From JALEFZ01 sp038527485 (GTDB lineage Bacteria > Bacteroidota > Bacteroidia > J057): a DNA stretch of 64,000 nt. Positions 51,454-60,406 of the stretch are shown here, piece after piece (positions within the stretch are counted from its first letter, which is position 1; each line of letters opens with the position of its first letter). The translations under genes were made by a program, and so were the position numbers. The stretch spans positions 1 to 64,000 of the forward strand of contig JBCBFT010000013.1 of NCBI GenBank assembly GCA_038527485.1, written 5' to 3'. Below the pieces are notes generated by a model. The model was not told the DNA's origin and did not search any database. It saw only the letters and a program-made list of their open reading frames with translations.

Positions 51454-53643
51454 ATGAAAGCAATCCAACTCCATGAAATGGCTGCCCTGGCTGCCGATTA
51501 CGTCAACACGACCCACCGACATGTTTTTCTCACAGGCAAGGCAGGTACAGGAAAAACAACTTTCCTTCGTCACATTGTCTCTCACACATACAAGCAAACC
51601 GTCGTTGCTGCGCCTACAGGAGTAGCAGCCATCCATGCTGGAGGTGTCACGCTCCACTCACTGCTTCACCTTCCTTTTGGTGCTTTCGTCCCAGAGAATA
51701 TTCCCTTCGATTCTCAGCTCAAGGCCAAAATCAATACTCCTAAGAGTCTACTCGCTTCTCACCGATTCAACAATGACAAACTGCGGATGCTTCGCCAGAT
51801 GGAACTGCTCATCATCGACGAAGTCAGTATGCTACGAGCAGATCTGCTGGATTGCATCGACCTGCGGCTACGTACCATCCGCAAACGCAACATTCCCTTC
51901 GGCGGGGTCCAACTCCTTCTGATCGGAGATCTGATGCAGCTGCCACCTGTAGTGAAAGAGGAAGAATGGCGTTATCTGAGACCCTATTATAAGAGTCCGT
52001 ATTTCTTCGAAGCCAAAGCCTTCCAGCATCAAGGCCCCCTTTCGGTCGAGCTACAGAAAATCTACCGACAGCGCGACAATCGCTTCATCGACATCCTCAA
52101 TCGACTGCGCTATAACCAGCAAACCCATGAAGACATCGCCTTTCTCAATACCCATCATGAAGTAGATCCACAACAAGAGGGGTATATACATCTGACAACC
52201 CACAACTACAAAGCAGATCAGATCAACCAGCGCGAACTAAATCGACTCGATGCAGAAAAGCACACGTTCACAGCAGAGATCATAGGTACATTCCCCGAAC
52301 ATCAGTACCCCAACCTATTCGACTTGGAGTTAAAAGTAGGGGCACAAGTCATGTTTATTAAGAATGATACAGGCAATGAAGGCCGTTTTTTCAATGGGAA
52401 AATTGGAAAGGTCAGCAAAATCCAAGGAGAGAATATCTGGGTGACCTTCGAGGATGGGGATAGGGTCTGGGTGGCGCCGCATGAGTGGGAGCATGTGAAG
52501 TATGCTTTGAATGAGGATACGCAAGAGATCGAAGAACAGAATTTGGGGAGCTTCTTACAGTATCCACTCAAACTTGCTTGGGCTGTGACTGTCCACAAGA
52601 GTCAGGGATTGACTTTTGAAAAAGCGATTTTGGATGTCTCGGATTCCTTTGCCCCTGGCCAATTGTACGTAGCCCTTTCTCGCTTGACAGGTTTAGAAGG
52701 TCTCAAGCTTTCCTCGCCGATCCCTACGAATCCACCTGAGCCAGATGCGAACCTCCTAGCATTCATGGATTACTTCGAAGACAAAGAGCAGTTACAGCAA
52801 CGATTAAGGGAAGATAAGAAGGGATTTGTGCTGGCCTTTGCCAAAGTAGCTTTTGACCTGGGAGGAGTGTATGATGCGCTTGTTCTGCATTTGGCCTCAT
52901 TTCATGCAAAAGAAAGTAAAGCCATCAAGCAGCCTTTTCGAGAATGGACCAAGGAGAGAGTTCAGGCACTGGAACCCCTGTTGGCCGTAGGGAAAAAGTT
53001 TACGCAGCAGGTGCAGAATCTACTTGCAGGGGAGACCGATTGGACGAAGCTAAATGAGCGATGTGAGAAGGCCCATACCTATTTTGAGGGAATCATGCTG
53101 CCTGAGATTCGTTTGATTCAAGCACACATCACTTCGATCCTCACCAAGGAGAAAGTCAAAGGATATATCGAGGAGCTGGAGGTGGTGGAAGGAGAATATA
53201 TCCTCCATCTCCGTCAACTCGTCCGTTTTTGCACACTGGTCAAATGGATGGCGGCTGGTAAGGTGCCTGAGAAACATATGCTAAGTGAGTGGGAAAACCA
53301 GCATCGTCTCAAGACCGAGAAGCGCAAACCCAAGAGGCGTCCTACAACTGATGTCACTTTCGAGATGTATGAAAAGGGCATGAGCCTAGAAGAGATAGCA
53401 GAGGCGAGAGAAATCAAAATCTCTACCATTCAATCTCATCTGGCCAAGTGCGTGGAGGATGGTCGTATACCCGTCGAGAAACTCATAGAACAGGATAAAC
53501 TTGCAGAACTGCAGCAGTTGCTCGCCGATCAGGAATACGAACTCCTATCTGAGATCAAAGCAGCCCTCAACGATCGTTTTTCGTACGCCGACATCAAACT
53601 GGTATTGGCCCACCAGAAGTATGCAGAAAAGCAGCTGGCTTGA
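51454..53643 (+). CDS. PIF1-like DNA helicase with C-terminal helix-turn-helix
   Basis: This is a 729-residue protein. Walker A is in VFLTGKAGTGKTTFLRHI (about 25-42), motif Ia in AAPTGVAAIHAGGVTLHSL, Walker B in LIIDEVSMLRADLLD, and motif III in LIGDLMQLPPV. A helicase motif in WAVTVHKSQGLTFEKAILD and motif VI in YVALSRLTGLEGL complete the PIF1/RecD-like superfamily 1B core. The C-terminal about 100 residues carry a helix-turn-helix (FEMYEKGMSLEEIAEAREI, ISTIQSHLAKCV) like the HTH domain appended to RecQ-type helicases. The ATG at 51454 begins the conserved part. It is likely a 5'-3' helicase acting on replication or repair intermediates. Confidence 0.9.
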   Translation: MKAIQLHEMAALAADYVNTTHRHVFLTGKAGTGKTTFLRHIVSHTYKQTVVAAPTGVAAIHAGGVTLHSLLHLPFGAFVPENIPFDSQLKAKINTPKSLLASHRFNNDKLRMLRQMELLIIDEVSMLRADLLDCIDLRLRTIRKRNIPFGGVQLLLIGDLMQLPPVVKEEEWRYLRPYYKSPYFFEAKAFQHQGPLSVELQKIYRQRDNRFIDILNRLRYNQQTHEDIAFLNTHHEVDPQQEGYIHLTTHNYKADQINQRELNRLDAEKHTFTAEIIGTFPEHQYPNLFDLELKVGAQVMFIKNDTGNEGRFFNGKIGKVSKIQGENIWVTFEDGDRVWVAPHEWEHVKYALNEDTQEIEEQNLGSFLQYPLKLAWAVTVHKSQGLTFEKAILDVSDSFAPGQLYVALSRLTGLEGLKLSSPIPTNPPEPDANLLAFMDYFEDKEQLQQRLREDKKGFVLAFAKVAFDLGGVYDALVLHLASFHAKESKAIKQPFREWTKERVQALEPLLAVGKKFTQQVQNLLAGETDWTKLNERCEKAHTYFEGIMLPEIRLIQAHITSILTKEKVKGYIEELEVVEGEYILHLRQLVRFCTLVKWMAAGKVPEKHMLSEWENQHRLKTEKRKPKRRPTTDVTFEMYEKGMSLEEIAEAREIKISTIQSHLAKCVEDGRIPVEKLIEQDKLAELQQLLADQEYELLSEIKAALNDRFSYADIKLVLAHQKYAEKQLA

Positions 53644-53827
53644 GTGATCTCTCAGGGATGACGCATAGCAGGAAGGCGGCTTAACATGAAGATCGGTAAA
53701 GAGACAAGGAATGGTCTGTTTTTGTAGGATCAAAGTCTGCATGTTTATATGAGAGATTGTAAAAGCCAGCGATAGATTGATATACATAAGGATTTCTATT
53801 TACTCGTCTAATTAACAACCTGAAAAC

Positions 53828-55009
53828 ATGAAAAAATACGTTTGCTTAACGCTTTTGTGTATCTGCCTCTCGGTGCATACCTATGGCCAAATTGGCATTG
53901 TGATCAATCCAAATCCGATTCTTACGACGGCAGAGCATCTTTCTTTGTTCAGCGAAGCAAGTCTGATTGCTAGGGGAGGAGTAGGTGTGACCTATTCGCC
54001 CGCACTTGGGCTTACCCATTTTGCGCAGAATCCCGCACTTTTAGGAAATGGACAAGAAGGCTGGAACATCCAGGCATCGGGTGCTACTTGGCTGAGAGAA
54101 CTCGTAGATAGAGATCCTATATTCTTGGGAGAATTTCACGCTGCACGCACTTGGAAAAGAGGCGGAATGAGTATTTCTGGTTCTAGCTTTCACTTTTCCT
54201 TCAGACCTCCACGATCGAACCTGAATCCCTCGTCATTTTTTATCCAAAGAGTTGGTGGCATGCTTGGGCACAATCTTCGCTTCAGTGGAGGATTCTCTCT
54301 TTCCCCTAAGTTTTCTGTAGGAGCTGGCATCAATTCTTTTAGTCAGGTTGTATTCAATAACACAACTTTTGAGGAGTTCCGGTTTTATTCCTTTTCTGGT
54401 GACTTGGGTCTACATTATCAGGATCAAGTGCAGATAAAAGAGAGGATCACTGCACAGTTTGGGGCAGGGTTGAGCTTGACACATGTGGGACCCAAAATGA
54501 ATTTTGATCGAGAGGGGCTGGGCTTCAGCGAAAGTAGGTACATTCCTGCGACAGGAAGATTAGGAGGTCAAGTGACGATAGCATTTGAAGATGCTGCTTC
54601 TACGGCAAGTTGGGGAATCATGATGGCGCTGCAGACAAGTAAACTGATGGTTCCTTCTGCAAGTGCCGACCAAGATGTAGATCCCTATCTTGCGGTATTT
54701 ACTTCTGTAGCAGACAACCCTTTGGGTTGGAGGTTTGAATTGAGAGAGTTTGGTTGGAACGGAGGTGTAAGCATCTTCCGTAAGCTTCCTTCTGGGTTTT
54801 ACTTTGCGCTTCATTCAGGGTTAAACTCCCGAACACGCTACCAGGGAGGAGTAAGACAATTCTCACTTGGGGCAGAATGGGGAACAGATCGTGTTCAAGT
54901 TCGGTATGCGTATTTATTCAGGAGTCAATATATTTATTTTCAAAGAGAATGGGGGATGAAAAATATCCGAAGAGGAGACCACTTCTTAACCTTAGGTATT
55001 CGGATTTGA
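53828..55009 (+). CDS. PorV/PorQ-like outer-membrane porin-fold protein
   Basis: This is a 393-residue protein. The signal peptide ends VHTYGQ. The mature part begins with the PorV-type region around LIARGGVGVTYSPALGLTHF, with NPALL matching the WNPA region, and continues with barrel strands to a C-terminus RRGDHFLTLGIRI. PorV is the T9SS shuttle/attachment-complex protein, and several homologues per genome are usual. This one could serve the T9SS cargo encoded next to it or be a generic FadL-like porin. It is followed by a composite repeat and then the PKD cargo gene. Confidence 0.6.
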   Translation: MKKYVCLTLLCICLSVHTYGQIGIVINPNPILTTAEHLSLFSEASLIARGGVGVTYSPALGLTHFAQNPALLGNGQEGWNIQASGATWLRELVDRDPIFLGEFHAARTWKRGGMSISGSSFHFSFRPPRSNLNPSSFFIQRVGGMLGHNLRFSGGFSLSPKFSVGAGINSFSQVVFNNTTFEEFRFYSFSGDLGLHYQDQVQIKERITAQFGAGLSLTHVGPKMNFDREGLGFSESRYIPATGRLGGQVTIAFEDAASTASWGIMMALQTSKLMVPSASADQDVDPYLAVFTSVADNPLGWRFELREFGWNGGVSIFRKLPSGFYFALHSGLNSRTRYQGGVRQFSLGAEWGTDRVQVRYAYLFRSQYIYFQREWGMKNIRRGDHFLTLGIRI

Positions 55010-55074
55010 TGCTGTCAGTTGTCAACTTCCTATAAGAATGAAATCGAAACATAGGGAAAAGCATACTTCCTGCC

Positions 55075-55209
55075 AGCGCCAATCTCGTTGGTGCTATTTG
55101 GGACGCTTTATAGCATGGGACTAAACTCCACATGCTATAATGCACTGTCCCTTCAGGACAGTAAACGGGCTTTGATCCTCCCTGTCAGCGCCAACGTCCC
55201 GTTGGTGCT
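55075..55209. repeat. Composite of four hairpins bounded by family 2 REP-like units
   Basis: In order: AGCGCCAA-TCTCG-TTGGTGCT (55075-55095); perfect 10-bp arms TTATAGCATG / CATGCTATAA (55108-55140); ACTGTCC-CTTCA-GGACAGT (55144-55162); and AGCGCCAACG-TCC-CGTTGGTGCT (55187-55209). The two outer units belong to the same family as 12349-12371 and 61562-61620. The remaining 469-bp gap around it has no gene. Confidence 0.75.
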
Positions 55210-55478
55210 AAGGTACTCATACACAAAAAAATCGAGGCAGAAGTAAGGTTTAAGAGCCTTAGTCGTAATGCTTTGAGTCTCATGTCTCATATCTCAAGAT
55301 CTGTCCTCTAACTTATTTTCAAAAAAAATCTCCTCCCTCCCCAACCTTTTTGAAAAAGCGCGCCGTCTTAAGGGAAATCAATGCTAGCACCTGATTTGAA
55401 CTTAGAACATCTTTTTGAATTCTGAATGTAAAGCAATACAAGCCATGCTTGTCCAAGGCATATAATTCACAACAAACA

Positions 55479-58400
55479 ATGAAGTATTTATTTTCCATTT
55501 GTACCCTCTTTCTGCTCTGCACCTTCAGTATGATGCAGGCGCAGATTGCAATTTACGGGGTGGTATTTGATTCGTCCAATGGACTGCCCCTACCCAACTA
55601 TTCGGTTCGAATAGACTCCGAACCAGGCGTTCCTGTAGCTACGACTACGACAGACGCCTCAGGGGTATTTACCTACTTTGTGAATCTTCCCTCTGTACTG
55701 GATCTCACCCTTGCCTGGGAAAATTGTAGCAATCCAGGAGATACGCTTTTTGCGAGCTACGGAGCCTTCTTTGGGGGCGATACCCTCGATGTTATTATCC
55801 TTTGTGATACGGCTGTCATACCTAATTTTCCTAATTGTACCGCCGACTTCTTTTACTCTCAGGCCTTTGGCAATAATTTCACTTTCTTTGAACAGGCAGG
55901 AGGCAACAACCTTACGTACTCTTGGGACTTCGGAGACGGGACGACAGCTACAGGACCTACGCCGAGTCATACTTACGCCACAGGAGGTACGTACACCGTA
56001 TGCTTATCTATCGCGGATAGTTTGGGCAATTGTACCGATTCTTTATGCCAGCAAGTGGTCGCGCCTTTCTCTCCAGGAACGACCTGTAATGCTGAGTTTT
56101 TCATAGGAGCGGTCTATGACGATACTGTCGCATTCTACAGTATATCTAATCCAGGACCTTCAGGTTCCCTCTCGTATCAGTGGTCTTTTGGCGATGGGGG
56201 GAGTTCTAATGCTCAAAACCCTGTACATTTTTATCCAGGTCCAGGCTCCTATACCGCTTGTTTGATTGTCGAAAATACTTCCATCAGTTGTATAGATACT
56301 TTCTGCCAGACAGTTACGATCCCCAATAACTGTTCGATAACCTTCTCTAGTTCTGGAGGTGTAGACTCCATGTCTTTCTTTGCTTCGATTCCTTCTTCTG
56401 GAAATAATTCAGAGTTTTATTTGTGGGAATTTGGAGATGGGACAGTGGACAGTACGAACAATGATTACGTTTCCCATACCTATGCCAATACGGGTGACTA
56501 TCTCGTGTGCCTGACGTATATCAACCCAGCCAACGGATGTTTTTCCAACTATTGTGATTCAGTGACGATTACACAAGTCTCAGGCTGTAGCTTTGATTTT
56601 GCTCCCAACCAACTCGATACCTTTACTTACGAGTTTGTTCCTGCGATATCAGGAGCAACGAGCAATGTAACTTATTCGTGGAGTTTTGGAGATGGCAATA
56701 CTTCCACTCAGATTTCTCCCACACATACCTATGCTTCTACAGGATTTTATAATGTGTGTTTGACACTGACAGACACGGTGAATCCAGGGGGCTGCTCAGG
56801 TGTCTACTGCTATCCGATCACAGTTGCTGTACCTAGTTGCCCTGTAGCAGGATTTGACTTTCTGATTGATCCTTTTGCATTAGACTCTGTCTATTTCTTC
56901 GAGCAGGCTCTAGGGAGCAATCTGGTCTACGAGTGGGATCTAGGAGATGGTACGACTTCTAACCAGCCCAATCTGGTACATATCTACAACATCACAGGTC
57001 CGATCAATGTCTGTCTGACGGTGACTGATACGATACTCAACTGTACAGATTCGATTTGCGAAACCATCAACATTCTGCCCAACAATGCTTGTTCTCCCAA
57101 CTTTGTATACAACGATTTGGGTAATGCGACCTACGACTTCTTTGCGATAGGTTCAGGTAATGCATCGACACAGTATGATTGGGAGTTTGGAGATGGCACG
57201 ACAGCTTCTGGTCCGTTTGTACAGAAGACATATACTACGCCTGGTTCATACTCAGCATGTTTGACTGTGACAGATTCTTTGGGCAGTTGTATCCAGCAGT
57301 CTTGCCAGACAATTATCGTAGGTACAGCCCCTTCTTGTGATGCACTCTTCCACCTTTCCCAGGATTCTGGTTTGAACCAGATCATTTTCACAGCGCAGTA
57401 TGCAGATCCAAGTGCGCAGTACATTTGGGACTTTGGAGATGGGGTAGTTTCGACGACAAATAGTCCGACCGTGTCCTACACCTATGCTTCCGCTGGATTC
57501 TACACAGCTTGCTTGACAGTGGTCACCCCTTCTTGTTCGGATTCTTCTTGTGTTGTATTTAACACGACACCCGGTCCCAATAACTTTGGGGTAATCGGTC
57601 AGGTGTTTGCCAATGGACAGATCGTGGATGACTATACAGCTTGGCTGATTGTATACGATAGTGTGGCAGGGACATTGACGGCAGTAGATACCTTCCAATC
57701 TGATCCTACCTTGGGTGGTCTTTTCATCTTTGGTGCGCCCAATGGAGACTATCGCGTGAAGGTCGCGCCAAACCCGAGTGATCCGAACTACAGCAGCTTC
57801 TTGCCGACCTACTATGGTGACGATGCATTCTGGTTCAATGCCACAGTGGTCAATCAGTCCTCATTCCCCTTCTTGATCATCAACCTAGAGCCAGGAAACA
57901 ACAGTGGAGGCCCTGGATTTGTAGGAGGATTGGTATCTCAAGGAGCCAATAAAAACGGTCCTGGTGATCCTATGATGAATACCAGTATATTGGTGATGGA
58001 TATGAACGATCAGATAGTCGCTGCTGGTATGACCAATGATGCAGGAGAATACAGTATTGATAATCTAGCCTACGGTACATACAAGGTACAAGTAGAGATG
58101 TGGGGTAGAAACTCAGAGCATTATGTGGTGGATATCACTGCGAATAATGAGACCTTCAATCAACTGGATTTTGAGGTGACAGATACAGATGTGTTGAAAG
58201 TGGGCAGTTTGGTTTCAAGCAATGATCCACTCACCACTCTTGTATTTAATCTCTATCCCAACCCTGCCAAAGATCAGATTACTGTCCAGATGGAAATCCC
58301 ACAAGCGAACGAATACACGCTTCGTATCAGAAACATGATGGGGCAATCGGTTTGGATAGCAGAAGGCATGCAGCAGACAGGTTTGATGAAGAAAGAAATT

Positions 58401-58493
58401 TCCTTGCAAGATCTGCCTTCAGGTGTCTATCATATAGATATTATTGCAGGCGAAGAACGAATTGCCGCGCAGAAGTTTCATATCATTAGGTAG
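55479..58493 (+). CDS. T9SS-exported adhesin-like protein with seven PKD domains
   Basis: This is a 1004-residue protein. The signal peptide (ending SMMQAQ) is followed by an SdrD/carboxypeptidase-regulatory-like domain (about 22-115). Seven PKD domains follow, each with a WDFGDGT-type motif and an HTYA-type strand, from about 135 to 700. Almost every PKD copy has paired Cys (VCLSIADSLGNCTDSLCQQ, TACLIVENTSISCIDTFCQT), pointing to disulfides. A second regulatory-like domain (NDAGEYSIDNLAYGTYKVQV) and a type A T9SS tail (FNLYPNPAKDQITVQM) end the protein. The ATG at 55479 starts the signal peptide. It is a large surface or matrix protein for adhesion or gliding. A terminator follows. Confidence 0.88.
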   Translation: MKYLFSICTLFLLCTFSMMQAQIAIYGVVFDSSNGLPLPNYSVRIDSEPGVPVATTTTDASGVFTYFVNLPSVLDLTLAWENCSNPGDTLFASYGAFFGGDTLDVIILCDTAVIPNFPNCTADFFYSQAFGNNFTFFEQAGGNNLTYSWDFGDGTTATGPTPSHTYATGGTYTVCLSIADSLGNCTDSLCQQVVAPFSPGTTCNAEFFIGAVYDDTVAFYSISNPGPSGSLSYQWSFGDGGSSNAQNPVHFYPGPGSYTACLIVENTSISCIDTFCQTVTIPNNCSITFSSSGGVDSMSFFASIPSSGNNSEFYLWEFGDGTVDSTNNDYVSHTYANTGDYLVCLTYINPANGCFSNYCDSVTITQVSGCSFDFAPNQLDTFTYEFVPAISGATSNVTYSWSFGDGNTSTQISPTHTYASTGFYNVCLTLTDTVNPGGCSGVYCYPITVAVPSCPVAGFDFLIDPFALDSVYFFEQALGSNLVYEWDLGDGTTSNQPNLVHIYNITGPINVCLTVTDTILNCTDSICETINILPNNACSPNFVYNDLGNATYDFFAIGSGNASTQYDWEFGDGTTASGPFVQKTYTTPGSYSACLTVTDSLGSCIQQSCQTIIVGTAPSCDALFHLSQDSGLNQIIFTAQYADPSAQYIWDFGDGVVSTTNSPTVSYTYASAGFYTACLTVVTPSCSDSSCVVFNTTPGPNNFGVIGQVFANGQIVDDYTAWLIVYDSVAGTLTAVDTFQSDPTLGGLFIFGAPNGDYRVKVAPNPSDPNYSSFLPTYYGDDAFWFNATVVNQSSFPFLIINLEPGNNSGGPGFVGGLVSQGANKNGPGDPMMNTSILVMDMNDQIVAAGMTNDAGEYSIDNLAYGTYKVQVEMWGRNSEHYVVDITANNETFNQLDFEVTDTDVLKVGSLVSSNDPLTTLVFNLYPNPAKDQITVQMEIPQANEYTLRIRNMMGQSVWIAEGMQQTGLMKKEISLQDLPSGVYHIDIIAGEERIAAQKFHIIR

Positions 58494-58512
58494 TCAAGTT
58501 TTTTTATTCTAT

Positions 58513-58545
58513 ACCTCCTGCGTTTAGCATGCGCAGGAGGTCCTT
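58513..58545 (+). terminator. Intrinsic terminator after the PKD gene
   Basis: The perfect 10-bp arms ACCTCCTGCG / CGCAGGAGGT flank a 9-nt loop and are followed by CCTTTT. Confidence 0.8.
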
Positions 58546-58592
58546 TTATAAACGGTACAGTTCATGAAAAAAGCTTGGGTAGCAATTAGTCT

Positions 58593-59153
58593 ATGACAAA
58601 TCCCCACTCACAGTTGATCAAGGCTTGCATCAAAAAAGATAAGCAAGCACAAAGCAAGCTCTATGAGCTTTGTTTTGGCTATTTGTATCCTGTGTGTTTA
58701 AGATATGCAACTTGTGAGGATGATGCGAAAGAATATCTCAATTTGGGTTTTTATAAGATTCTCAAGAATCTCAAAAAGCTGCATAAGTCAGAGTCCTTTC
58801 TCCCTTGGAGTAAGCGTGTGATGATCAACAGCATCCTAGATGAACTGAAGAAGAAGAAGCGCTACCAAAACCATGTACAATTATCCGACATCGCCCAGCT
58901 GGAAACTGTTTCAGGAACCGTCCAGTTTGATGAGAACCTCGGAGCACAAGAAATATATTTAGCCATTCGATCGTTGCCACCGCAGACAGCGTCTGTGTTT
59001 AACTTGCATGCGATAGATGGTTACAAGCATAGAGAAATAGCCAAAATGCTGGGAATCAGCGAAGGCACAGTCAAATGGCACTACAGTGATGCGCGCAAAA
59101 GATTACAGAAATTATTGGCTAAAAAGGGATATCCTGAAAAGATGGCGTCATGA
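58593..59153 (+). CDS. ECF-type RNA polymerase sigma factor
   Basis: This 186-residue sigma-70 family protein contains region 2 (LYELCFGYLYPVCLRYA, AKEYLNLGFYKILKNLKKL) and region 4 (LPPQTASVFNLHAIDGYKH followed by AKMLGISEGTVKWHYSDARK), joined by a short linker. It overlaps the next gene by 4 bp (ATGA), so it is translationally coupled to a membrane protein that looks like a dual-membrane anti-sigma factor. It would direct core RNA polymerase to a small regulon, perhaps including this operon. Confidence 0.9.
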   Translation: MTNPHSQLIKACIKKDKQAQSKLYELCFGYLYPVCLRYATCEDDAKEYLNLGFYKILKNLKKLHKSESFLPWSKRVMINSILDELKKKKRYQNHVQLSDIAQLETVSGTVQFDENLGAQEIYLAIRSLPPQTASVFNLHAIDGYKHREIAKMLGISEGTVKWHYSDARKRLQKLLAKKGYPEKMAS

Positions 59154-60406
59154 AAGAGGAAGATAAATTAGTTGAATACATCAAAGATAAGCTGGCGTCG
59201 GAGCCGCCCGTTTATCAGGATGCATTCTGGGAAGAGGCCCAGGAGCAAATGGCGGTTTGGGATGCTGAAGCCAGACGACGGCGACCATTTCTGCTATGGG
59301 TATTGTTGCCGCTCTTATTCTTAGGAGTCGGACTGGGAACATGGATACTATGGCCTGAAACACCTCTCGTACAGGAAGGTGAAGCTCCCTTGGCCACAGT
59401 TTCTTCTACAGACGCGCCATCATTAGCTCCGAACCAAACACAGCCTTTGTTACCCCCTTCTGCCTATCCAAGACCTCGTGTAAATCCAAGACCGCGCGTA
59501 AGGAAAATGGCATCAGGTCAAACTAGCCCAGTAGATCCTCCTCCTTTTACACCTGTGGCTGCCGATTCAGAAGTAGAGGATAGACCAGAGAAAAAGAACG
59601 CATTCACCCCCGTAGAAGAAATTGTATCTAAAGATCAAGAAACAGAAAACCAAGAAGCTCATCTCCAGTTTTCGAGTATGATCTTTCCCGAGCGTACGGT
59701 TGTCCCTATGCCAGATGCCCGTTTTAGAGATGAAAATGATTTTGTGATGCCTAAGCTCAGCAGAAGCTATGGCACATTTACACCTTTTAGAAAAGTCCAG
59801 TTAAGGCTCAAAGCGATATTTGCCCTAAGTGAGACGAGATTGAGTGAGTCCAATGAGTCCGTTTTGCATCGCCAGAATCGTCTGGGAGTTGGATTGACAC
59901 TACCCTTAGGCAACAGCAGAAAATGGAACATCATGACAGGCTTAGAGTATGAGACCTTACCGCTTTCGGGTCTGCAAGTAGATTCTATAGGCACTGTCTA
60001 TGATTTTGCCTCCCAAAGCACTCAAATTCAGTGGGAGCCTCAGCGGGCAAGTCGACTCCATGTTCCACTTCATATCCAGCGAAGACTTTTCCCAGGGCAT
60101 CAGGTGACGATAGGGGTAGGGATACACTATCTGCTAGGGACTAAGGGACAGTTCACCCAAAATGTTCAAAGACAGGGAGGTGAAGTTGTGTCTGAATCGC
60201 AGACCCTTTCGGGTATTACTTATGGCTTGCGTCAGTGGGATGTGTCTCCCCAGATAGGATACGAAATCCAGGTGGCAAACAATGTGCATATAGGTCTTCA
60301 GTACCAATGGGGAATGGTGGACTTTACACAAGACCAGATCTGGAAACAAGAACAAAAAGATAGGTGGCGTCAACTCCAATTCACCCTCAACTACCGCTTG
60401 AGATGA
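59150..60406 (+). CDS. Dual-membrane-spanning (Dma-like) anti-sigma factor
   Basis: This is a 418-residue protein. Residues 1-45 are a cytoplasmic anti-sigma-like segment (KEEDKLVEYIKDKLASEPP). One transmembrane helix lies at about 46-68 (FLLWVLLPLLFLGVGLGTWIL) after a poly-Arg stop. A Pro-rich periplasmic linker of about 140 residues (NPRPRVRKM) follows. Residues about 210-418 read as an outer-membrane barrel (LGVGLTLPLG, GVGIHYLLGTKG, YQWGMVDF, LQFTLNYRLR). One chain would thus cross both membranes, as described for Dma anti-sigma factors of Bacteroides thetaiotaomicron. It is coupled by 4-bp overlaps to the sigma gene and to the PKD lipoprotein gene. Confidence 0.78.
   Translation: MKEEDKLVEYIKDKLASEPPVYQDAFWEEAQEQMAVWDAEARRRRPFLLWVLLPLLFLGVGLGTWILWPETPLVQEGEAPLATVSSTDAPSLAPNQTQPLLPPSAYPRPRVNPRPRVRKMASGQTSPVDPPPFTPVAADSEVEDRPEKKNAFTPVEEIVSKDQETENQEAHLQFSSMIFPERTVVPMPDARFRDENDFVMPKLSRSYGTFTPFRKVQLRLKAIFALSETRLSESNESVLHRQNRLGVGLTLPLGNSRKWNIMTGLEYETLPLSGLQVDSIGTVYDFASQSTQIQWEPQRASRLHVPLHIQRRLFPGHQVTIGVGIHYLLGTKGQFTQNVQRQGGEVVSESQTLSGITYGLRQWDVSPQIGYEIQVANNVHIGLQYQWGMVDFTQDQIWKQEQKDRWRQLQFTLNYRLR

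Noticed and set aside
57252..57698. 148-codon minus-strand open frame rich in Cys and Arg
   Set aside because: It is antisense to the repeated PKD coding region; the Cys-rich look comes from the repeated codons of the real gene.
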